A model generated the notes under the pieces. The model was not told the origin of the DNA. It searched no databases and saw only the letters and a list, made by a program, of their open reading frames with translations. From NCBI GenBank assembly GCA_022844225.1, contig JALHMC010000030.1, positions 1 to 49,769 on the forward strand: a stretch of DNA of 49,769 nt, in the 5' to 3' direction. This document shows positions 35,253-41,723 of this stretch, in pieces (within the stretch, counting starts at the first letter, position 1; each line of letters opens with the position of its first letter). A program made the position numbers and the translations under genes. The DNA is from Hyphomicrobiaceae bacterium. GTDB lineage: Bacteria > Pseudomonadota > Alphaproteobacteria > Rhizobiales > Hyphomicrobiaceae.

Positions 35253-36136
35253 ACGATGCCAATCGCGCAGCCCTCCCAAGCGAGTCCCGTCCCGAGTTCA
35301 TCCTGAAGACGGAGTTGAACAAGGATTTCGGCGTCGTCGAAAAGCCTTTGACGATGTGGGAGCGGATTTACAACAATGGTGCAGCGCGGAAGACGTTTCT
35401 CCTCATCGCCCTCGGCATCATCTGGGAGTGGTACGCGCAACGCCTCAACAATCCGTTGCTCGTTCCGACGCTGTCGGAGACGCTGCGCGCGTTCTGGCAG
35501 GCCATCTATCTCGGCGAGCTTCCCGGCCGTGCCGTGACCTCGATTCGCCTGCTTCTCCAGGGTTACGCGATCGGCCTGGGGCTGGCTCTGGTCTTCACGG
35601 CCACGGCGATGACGTTCCGGCTCGGCAACGATCTTCTCGAGACGTTGACGTCGATGTTCAATCCGTTGCCTGCCATCGCATTGCTACCGCTGGCACTGAT
35701 CTGGTTCGGCCTCGGCGACAACAGCATCATCTTCGTCGTCGTGCATTCCGTGCTGTGGGCCGTGGCGCTCAACACGCACTCTGGCTTCCGCTCCGTCTCG
35801 AACACCCTTCGCATGGTCGGTCGCAATTATGGCCTCGGCGGCATTGGTTTTGTCGTCAAGGTGCTGATTCCGGCTGCATTCCCTTCGATCCTGACCGGCC
35901 TCAAGATCGGATGGGCGTTCGCGTGGCGTACCCTAATCGCGGCCGAGCTCGTCTATGGCGCGGCGTCCGGAAAGGGTGGACTTGGTTGGTTCATCTACGA
36001 GGCCAAGAACCAGCTTGAAATACCTTCGGTCTTCGCTGGCCTGTTCACCGTGATCATGATCGGACTGCTGGTGGAGAACTTGATATTCCGCGCGATCGAG
36101 AGTCGAACCGTTCGTCGCTGGGGTATGCAGACGTGA
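35249..36136 (+). CDS. ABC transporter permease, NitT/TauT type
   Basis: A 295-residue inner-membrane permease with about six helices in the C-terminal 230 residues and a polar N-terminal ~50. The EAA-type coupling segment lies near RTLRMVGRNYGLGG-like positions (NTLRMVGRNYGLGGIGFVVK, about 187-206), followed by VLIPAAFPSILTGLKIGWAFAW. It starts in the ATPase stop. With the preceding two genes it forms a complete importer. The next gene, 161 bp on, is the GrdB-like selenoprotein candidate. Confidence 0.9.
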   Translation: MNDANRAALPSESRPEFILKTELNKDFGVVEKPLTMWERIYNNGAARKTFLLIALGIIWEWYAQRLNNPLLVPTLSETLRAFWQAIYLGELPGRAVTSIRLLLQGYAIGLGLALVFTATAMTFRLGNDLLETLTSMFNPLPAIALLPLALIWFGLGDNSIIFVVVHSVLWAVALNTHSGFRSVSNTLRMVGRNYGLGGIGFVVKVLIPAAFPSILTGLKIGWAFAWRTLIAAELVYGAASGKGGLGWFIYEAKNQLEIPSVFAGLFTVIMIGLLVENLIFRAIESRTVRRWGMQT

Positions 36137-36228
36137 CTTGGTTCGTGCAAGGAGCCGTTGCCTCGGGCTCGTGACGAGGTCGGGATGATGCAGCTGACAT
36201 GCCCCTGCAGCACTGGCCGCTGCAAACA

Positions 36229-36248
36229 GCAAGCGCTTGCGCTAGCGC
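36229..36248. promoter_or_regulatory. Overlapping palindromes upstream of the GrdB-like gene
   Basis: GCAAGCGCTTGC (36229-36240) is a perfect 12-bp palindrome with the AAnCGnTT core seen in LacI-family operators. It overlaps by two bases another perfect palindrome, GCGCTAGCGC (36239-36248). They lie 50-69 bp before the start codon, where an operator would be expected. No regulator gene is adjacent; this is a candidate only. Confidence 0.35.
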
Positions 36249-36297
36249 GCGAACCCCTGGAAAGTATGAGTCGGAAACGCCACGGCAACAGGAGGCC

Positions 36298-37257
36298 ATG
36301 TTGAGCCAGCCGAGCGACGACGAGTTCGGGTTTGCACCCGACTACGACGCGCCGATCCCGTACATGCACCGGATCCGCACATATTATCAGACGCTCGGTT
36401 ACGGTGCGCCGTATCGTTGGGCGCACTACCGCGATGTGCCCTTCACGCCGATGACCAAGCCTCTCGCCGAGGCGACCATTGCTCTGGTGACGACCGCAGC
36501 GCCATACCGCCCCGAGGCCGGCGATCAGGGTCCGGGCGCGCCCTACAACTCGGCGGCCAAGTTCTACACGGTCTATTCCGGCGACAGCGCCGAAGACCAC
36601 GACCTCCGCGTCTCGCACATCGGCATCGACCGCAAGCACACTACGGCCGAGGATTCCAACACCTGGTTCCCGCTGCCGGCGCTACGCGAGGCGGCCGCAC
36701 GCGGTGTGATCGGCAAGGTGGCGCCCCGTTTTCACGGCATGCCGACCAACCGCAGCCACAAGACGACCCTCGAGGTCGATTGCGAGGAACTGGTCCGCCG
36801 GGTGAAGGAGGACCGAGCCGACGCGGCACTGATTGCCGGTAATTGACCGGTGTGTCACCAGACCGTGAGTCTGGCCGCTCGCACCCTCGAAGCCGCAGGC
36901 ATTCCGACCGTCGTCATGGGCTGCGCCAAGGACATCGTGGAGCACGCCGGCGTGCCCCGTTTCCTGTTTTCCGATTTCCCGCTCGGTAATCCTTGCGGTA
37001 AGCCGAAGGACAAGGCGTCCCAGATGGCGACGCTCGAACTGGCTCTGCGCCTGCTTCCCGCGGCGATCGGGCCGCGCACCACGATCCAGAATCAGATCCG
37101 CTGGAACGCCGACGGCAAATGGAAGCTCGACTATTCCAACGTCGAGCAACTATCAGCCGAGGAGATCGCTAAGCGCCGCGAGGAATTCGACCGCGGCAAG
37201 GAGATCGCCAAGCAGCGCCTCGCCGAGGATCTGAAGAAAAAGGGCGCGGCGGAGTAG
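36298..37257 (+). CDS. Selenoprotein B (GrdB)-family protein with in-frame TGA, probable selenocysteine
   Basis: A 319-residue product if TGA 36844-36846 is read as selenocysteine. Residues ~1-182 and ~184-319 lie in the same frame and both resemble the glycine/betaine/sarcosine/D-proline reductase selenoprotein B family. Across the codon the sequence reads AGN-U-P-V-C-H-Q-T-V-S-L-A-A, giving U183-x-x-C186, a redox motif as in GrdB/PrdB. Translation starts at ATG 36298 (AGGAGG two bases upstream) or TTG 36301 (five bases). Family members with Cys at this place would be the control. It is shorter than clostridial GrdB (~430), so it is a relative rather than a glycine reductase subunit. Alternatives are a real nonsense mutation or a base error. 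Its selenium machinery must lie outside the window. It follows an ABC transporter. Confidence 0.78.
36844..36874 (+). promoter_or_regulatory. Candidate bacterial SECIS element
   Basis: TGA is at 36844-36846. Downstream, CCAGAC (36858-36863) and GTCTGG (36869-36874) pair perfectly in a 6-bp stem with loop CGTGA. The loop starts 18 nt after the TGA and has G at its second position. Distance, loop size and the early G fit general bacterial SECIS rules. A weak lower helix below a 2x2 internal mismatch (TG with CG/GC pairs) may extend it. SelB recognition is inferred. Confidence 0.6.
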
Positions 37258-37266
37258 TTCGCCACT

Positions 37267-37298
37267 GAAGCCGGGCGCCCTTGGTGGCGCTCAGCTTC
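37267..37298. terminator. Hairpin between convergent genes
   Basis: GAAGC/GCTTC forms the outer stem and GCGCC/GGCGC the inner stem, with loop CTTGGT. It is 9 bp after the GrdB-like stop codon and faces the ABM gene. No T-tract is present, so termination is tentative. Confidence 0.4.
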
Positions 37299-37351
37299 GT
37301 GTTGGGGTCGGGAGCGCCTCGGGTTCGGCTCCAGGACCGGCACCGGAAAGT

Positions 37352-37651
37352 TTAGCCCTTCAGCGCATAGGCAACCGCGCAATGCGTCGTGGTGAACTGA
37401 TTGACGTAGAAGGGCTCGAGCGGCGCCATGATCTCCTTGCGTTTTGGGCTGTCCCAGAAAGATTTAATGTCGGCCTCGCTAGCCCACAGCGTGATCGAGT
37501 AGCCGGCGTCAGGATCGTTTTGATCTCGCGCCAGCCAATGGTTCTCGAGGCCCGTCTGGTCGCCGCGCGCAGCCATAGCCGCTTTGAATGCGGCCTCGAA
37601 CGCGTCCCATTTGCCTGGGAGGATTTTTCCCCAAACGATACGCATATACAT
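37352..37651 (-). CDS. Antibiotic biosynthesis monooxygenase (ABM) fold protein
   Basis: A 99-residue single-domain ferredoxin-like protein. YMRIVWGKILPGKWDAFEAAF begins the first strand and helix, GLENHWLARDQNDPDAGYSITLWAS the central strands (seen as GYSITLWASEADIKSFW), and a C-terminal strand closes it. These are the usual ABM/Dabb-type features. ATG 37651 is chosen over ATG 37678 because GGAG lies seven bases upstream. ABM proteins include quinone-forming monooxygenases and heme-degrading enzymes; no catalytic residue confirms either here. Confidence 0.75.
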   Translation of the reverse strand: MYMRIVWGKILPGKWDAFEAAFKAAMAARGDQTGLENHWLARDQNDPDAGYSITLWASEADIKSFWDSPKRKEIMAPLEPFYVNQFTTTHCAVAYALKG

Positions 37652-37772
37652 CGGGAAGCTCCATGCGATGGCGGACAAGCAACGGATGCTGCCGCGGTCG
37701 CTGCTTATCCATCTCGGGTGAAACTATAGCTTCGATAAACCGCCGGCTGGTCGGGTTCTGCAAATGGCGCGG

Positions 37773-37988
37773 TTAATCCCCGTCTTCATATTTGAACGAG
37801 ACTTTGATTTTTGCCCGGTAGGCTTCGACCTTTCCATCTTTCAAGTGCATGTCGAGTTGGGAAATCTCGGCGATACGAAGATCTCTCAACGATTGTGAAG
37901 CCCTGTCCACCGCGGCGTTTGCCGCTTTCTCCCAGGATTCGGTGCTGGTGCCGACGAGTTCGATGATCTTGTAGACGCTTTCGGCCAT
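37773..37988 (-). CDS. Dodecin family flavin-binding protein
   Basis: A 71-residue dodecin. It has the beta-alpha-beta-beta layout: VYKIIELVGTSTESWEKAA, the helix AVDRASQSLRDLRIAE, then two strands ending KVEAYRAKIKVSFKYED. Dodecins assemble as hollow 12-mers that store riboflavin, FMN or FAD. ATG 37988 has GGAG with six-base spacing. It sits next to two flavoprotein genes (a Baeyer-Villiger monooxygenase and a dehydrogenase), so a role in flavin buffering is plausible. Confidence 0.9.
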   Translation of the reverse strand: MAESVYKIIELVGTSTESWEKAANAAVDRASQSLRDLRIAEISQLDMHLKDGKVEAYRAKIKVSFKYEDGD

Positions 37989-38301
37989 GACACTCTCCAT
38001 GCCTCGCGTAGCGGCAGGCAGCTGTGACTTGGTCCACGCCGATTCGGGGGCACGGAACAATATCGTCCGCTGCGCCAAGAAAAATCTTAACACCCATGAC
38101 CGAGCCCGTCATGTCGAAATCGGTACGTCACAGTCATCGGTTCACGGAAACTGCAAGCCGCAAGCTAAGCATTCTCGACGAAGGCTTCCCTGCCCGATTG
38201 CTCAGACATGTCATTCGTCCTATATGTCCGGACAGCAATCCCAACCGATGCGTTGGCGCCCGTGTTCGCGCCGCGCGTCCGCACCGCCTCGAGGAGATAC
38301 G
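37989..38301. other. Intergenic region between dodecin and the monooxygenase gene
   Basis: A 313-bp divergent spacer. The monooxygenase frame stays open through most of it, but the translation shows no family sequence and the true start has an ideal ribosome site at 38292-38297. It presumably holds both promoters. I find no clear -35/-10 pair, hairpin or repeat. Confidence 0.5.
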
Positions 38302-39954
38302 ATGGCCAACTCCACTTCCGCTGCCCGCACCACGGCAACCGACCTCGACGCTATCATCATCGGCGCTGGTCTCTCCGGCATGTACCAACTCCACTGCCTG
38401 CGCGATCGGCTCGGCCTCAAGGCCACCGTTTTGGAGGCGGCCGGTGGCGTCGGCGGCACGTGGTACTGGAACCGTTACCCGGGTGCGCGCTGCGACAGTG
38501 AGAGCCATTCCTATTGCTTCCAGTTCTCGGACGACCTGCTCAACGAGTGGGAGTGGTCCGAGCGCTACCCGGAGCAGCCGGAAATCCTGCGCTACATGAA
38601 CTTCGTCGCCGACAAGCTCGACCTAAAGCGCGACATCCGTTTCAACACCCGCGTCACAGGCGCCACCTACGACGAGGCCGCCAACCGCTGGACGGTCACG
38701 ACCGAGGCCGGTGATAAGGTCTCGGCCAAATTCCTGATCACCGCCGTCGGGTGCCTGTCGACCGCCAACGTGCCGAAAATTCCCGGCCTCGAGACGTTCC
38801 AGGGCAAGTGGTACCACACCGGGCTTTGGCCCCACGAGGGCGTCGATTTCCGCGGCAAGCGCGTTGCGCAGATCGGCACCGGATCGACCGGCATTCAGGC
38901 GGCGCCGGTCATCGCCAAGACCGCCGGGCACCTCACCGTCTTCCAGCGCACGGCCAACTACTCGGTGCCGGCCCACAATGCGCCGCTATCGCCCGAGCGC
39001 AAGAAGGAGCTGAAAGCGCGGATCGGCGAGACGCGACGCACCATGCGCTCGACTCCGAACGGCCATCCCTTCACCATCGAGGACCGCTCAGTCTTCGACG
39101 TCTCGGACGAGGAGCGTCGCCAGATCTTCGAGAAGCAGTGGGAGAAGGGCGGCCTGCAGTTCCGCGCGGCCTTCAACGACATCACGACCAGCAAGAAGGC
39201 GAACGACACGGCCGCCGAGTTCCTGAAGGACAAGATCCGCCAGATCGTCAAGGACCCGAAGACCGCCCAGATTCTGGCCGACATCGACCACCCCTACGCG
39301 GCCAAGCGTCCGCCGATCGACAGCTTCTATTTCGAGACCTTCAACCAGCCGCACGTCACGCTCGTAGACGTCCGCTCCGACCCCATCGAGGCCATCACGC
39401 CGAAAGGCATCCGCCTGAAAAGTGGCGCCGAGCACGAGGTCGACATCATTGTCTTCGCGACCGGCTTCGACGCGATGACCGGGTCGCTCGTGAAGCTCAA
39501 CATCAAGGGACGCGGCGGTCTCCCGCTGGCCAAGGCCTGGGAGGCCGGCCCGCGGAATTATCTGGGCCTGCAGGTGGCGGGCTTCCCCAACATGTTCACC
39601 ATCACGGGGCCCGGAAGCCCGTCGGTGCTCTGCAATATGCCGGTGCCCATCGAGCAGCACGCCGAGTGGATCGCCGACTGCATCGATCATATGCGCCGCA
39701 ACGGCATCGAGCGGATCGAGGCCAAGCCCGAGTCGATGGACAGGTGGGTTGCCCACGTCAACGAGGCCGCAAACGCCACGTTGCTGCCTGAGGCGCACCA
39801 CTCCTGGTACCTCGGCGCCAACGTCCCCGGTAAGCCCCGCGTCTTCATGCCCTATGCCGGCGGCATGGCCCGTTACAAGGACATCTGCGACGAGGTCGCG
39901 GCCAAAGGCTACGAGGGCTTCGAGCTGCAGCGCGCCCCGGCCATGGCGAAGTAG
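38302..39954 (+). CDS. Baeyer-Villiger monooxygenase (type I, FAD/NADPH)
   Basis: A 550-residue flavoprotein monooxygenase that inserts oxygen next to a ketone to give an ester or lactone. Two Rossmann motifs, GAGLSG (21-26, FAD) and GTGSTG (192-197, NADPH), flank the Baeyer-Villiger fingerprint F-x-G-x3-H-x3-W-P at F166-P177 (FQGKWYHTGLWP). The closing FATGFD motif of the family is also present. Length matches cyclohexanone monooxygenase (~540). The ATG at 38302 has GAGGAG five bases upstream; the open frame upstream to 37987 is not used. Likely substrates are cyclic or aryl ketones. It is followed by two hairpins and a second flavoenzyme gene. Confidence 0.93.
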   Translation: MANSTSAARTTATDLDAIIIGAGLSGMYQLHCLRDRLGLKATVLEAAGGVGGTWYWNRYPGARCDSESHSYCFQFSDDLLNEWEWSERYPEQPEILRYMNFVADKLDLKRDIRFNTRVTGATYDEAANRWTVTTEAGDKVSAKFLITAVGCLSTANVPKIPGLETFQGKWYHTGLWPHEGVDFRGKRVAQIGTGSTGIQAAPVIAKTAGHLTVFQRTANYSVPAHNAPLSPERKKELKARIGETRRTMRSTPNGHPFTIEDRSVFDVSDEERRQIFEKQWEKGGLQFRAAFNDITTSKKANDTAAEFLKDKIRQIVKDPKTAQILADIDHPYAAKRPPIDSFYFETFNQPHVTLVDVRSDPIEAITPKGIRLKSGAEHEVDIIVFATGFDAMTGSLVKLNIKGRGGLPLAKAWEAGPRNYLGLQVAGFPNMFTITGPGSPSVLCNMPVPIEQHAEWIADCIDHMRRNGIERIEAKPESMDRWVAHVNEAANATLLPEAHHSWYLGANVPGKPRVFMPYAGGMARYKDICDEVAAKGYEGFELQRAPAMAK

Positions 39955-39966
39955 GAACAGACAACG

Positions 39967-39996
39967 CCGCCGTCTCTCACTGGACGAGAGCGGCGG
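39967..39996 (+). terminator. First hairpin after the monooxygenase gene
   Basis: CCGCCG pairs with CGGCGG and, beyond one bulged T, CTCTC pairs with GAGAG, closing a 7-nt loop. The 11-bp hairpin begins 12 bp after the stop and is followed by TTCT only, so alone it would be a weak terminator. Confidence 0.45.
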
Positions 39997-40014
39997 TTCT
40001 CAGCATCATTCGGT

Positions 40015-40044
40015 GGGGCGCCGGTTCGAGCGCCCCCCTTTTTT
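40015..40044 (+). terminator. Rho-independent terminator or attenuator
   Basis: GGGGCGC/GCGCCCC (7 bp, 8-nt loop) is followed by CC and six T, a textbook intrinsic terminator. It ends only 17 bp before the ATG of the next same-strand gene, leaving no room for a promoter between. It may therefore work as an attenuator for that gene, or the gene's promoter lies upstream of the hairpin. Confidence 0.75.
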
Positions 40045-40061
40045 GTCAACGGGGACCCGTC

Positions 40062-41542
40062 ATGCAGCAAGCGCCGTCCGTTCCGTCGAAGTGGGACGTC
40101 GAGGCCGATGTCGTTGTGTGCGGCTTCGGCGCGGCGGGCATGGCGACTGCCGTGACGGCGCACGAGGCCGGCGCCAAGGTGGTGCTGCTCGAAAAGGCGC
40201 CCCAGGGCAAGCACGGCGGCAACACCCGAGTCGCCGGCCAGGGCTACCTCAACGTCTCGTCTGTCACGAAGGCCGAGCAGTACCTCACCGCGCTCTGCGG
40301 CGAGTTCAAGGTGCCCGAGGTCATGGTCAAGGTCTGGGCCGAGGAGATGGCCAGGAACAACGACTGGCTCGCGTCCCTCGGCTGCGATCCGCAGGAGCAC
40401 CAGCACCAGCCGGTCGGCATCGAGTTTCCAGAGCTTCCCGGCGCCGACTGCGTGCACAAGTTCCACGACGGTCCAACCTACGGCTATTCGCTCACCTGGA
40501 ACGCCTTCGAGCGGTGCGTCCTCGAACGGCCGATCGACGTTCGCTACGAGACGCCGGCAAAAGGGCTCATCCAGCACGACATCACCAAGGAGATCGTCGG
40601 TGTGCGCGCGCAAACCTGCGGCAAGAGCCTCAACGTCAAGGCGCGCAAGGGAGTGGTCCTCACCTGCGGCGGCTTCGAGAACAACCAGGAGATGATCCGC
40701 AACTACCTGCCGGGCGTGCCTACTGTTACACATCGGGCTCGCCCTTCAACGAGGGTGACGGCATCACGATGGCCCAGATGGTCGGCGCTGATCTCTGGCA
40801 CATGAACAACTACGCAGGGCCGTCGATGGCGCTGAAAGTGCCCGAGGTCCCCACCTCGTTCTCGATGCAGGCCTTCCACTACTCCAAGGTCATCCCAGGC
40901 GGCGCCATCGTCGTGGGGCCGGACGGCCGCCGCTTCTGCGACGAGAAGTTCAAGACGCGTCACGGCAAGGTGCCGATCAACGGCCGCTGGATGCCGCTGC
41001 CGACGCCCGTGCCGATGTACATGATCCTCGACCACGTGCATTTCTCGGCCGGCCCCCTCTACGACAAGACCCCGAGCCACGGCTGGACGCAGATCATCGA
41101 GAAATACGACTGGAGCCACGACAACTCGAAGGAACTGGCCAGCGGCTGGATCAAAAAGGCGGATACCGTGGCAGGTCTCGCCAAGGCGATCGGCCTCGAC
41201 CCGGCGGTGCTCGAAGCCACCGTCTCGCGCTGGAACGCCGACAGCGAGGCCGGCCGCGACACCGAGTTCGGCCGCACGCTGATGCTCACCCCGCTCAGCC
41301 GCGGACCCTTCTACGCCATCGAGCTCTCGCCCTCGATGCTCAATACCCAGGGCGGGCCGCGCCGCAACGAGAAGGCCGAGATCGTGCGCCCCGACGGCAC
41401 GCCGATCCCTCGCCTCTACAGCGCCGGCGAGCTGGGCTCGATCTACTCCTACCTCTACCAGGGCACCGGCAACCTCGGCGAATGCCTCGGCTTCGGCCGC
41501 ATCGCCGGGCGCAATGCGGCGGCGCAACCGGCATGGGGGTGA
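40062..41542 (+). pseudogene. FAD-dependent dehydrogenase (fumarate reductase/KstD-like), frameshifted
   Basis: A flavoprotein of the FAD_binding_2 family (fumarate reductase, tricarballylate dehydrogenase and 3-ketosteroid delta1-dehydrogenase group). The 5' part has the FAD motif VVVCGFGAAGMAT and HGGNTRVAGQG. The frame stops making sense at ~40720 (NYLPGVP, then unrelated). In the -1 frame it resumes at once with YCYTSGSPFNEGDGI and continues to the C-terminal LYSAGELGSIYSYLYQGTGN, split here as LYSAGELGSIYS and GTGNLGECLGFGR. Adding one base at GTGCC/TAC restores a single 493-residue protein of family length. This is one missing base (perhaps a C in a CCC run), either a real mutation or a sequencing error. 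Without correction the product ends at 40805. ATG 40062 has GGGG upstream. Confidence 0.85.
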
Positions 41543-41723
41543 GAACGTGATGTGTTGGCCGAGGCACGCGCATCCGTGACATGGCGCACCGCGCCCACAC
41601 AGCGGGCGGCTAACCGGCACACGCGCCAACGCACGACCGCAATATGGAAGCCAGAATGCAAATCGGGAAGCGGCCATTCGATCGCGTCCCGACAGCCCTC
41701 TCGCCCAATGCCTTGAGGCGAAA

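Noticed and set aside
36850..37257. Independent gene starting at GTG after the TGA
   Set aside because: It is in the same frame as the upstream part, has no ribosome site, and begins inside a conserved motif. It is better read as the C-terminal part of one selenoprotein.
37987..38301. N-terminal extension of the Baeyer-Villiger monooxygenase
   Set aside because: The frame is open but unlike the family, and ATG 38302 has an ideal ribosome site and gives the usual length.
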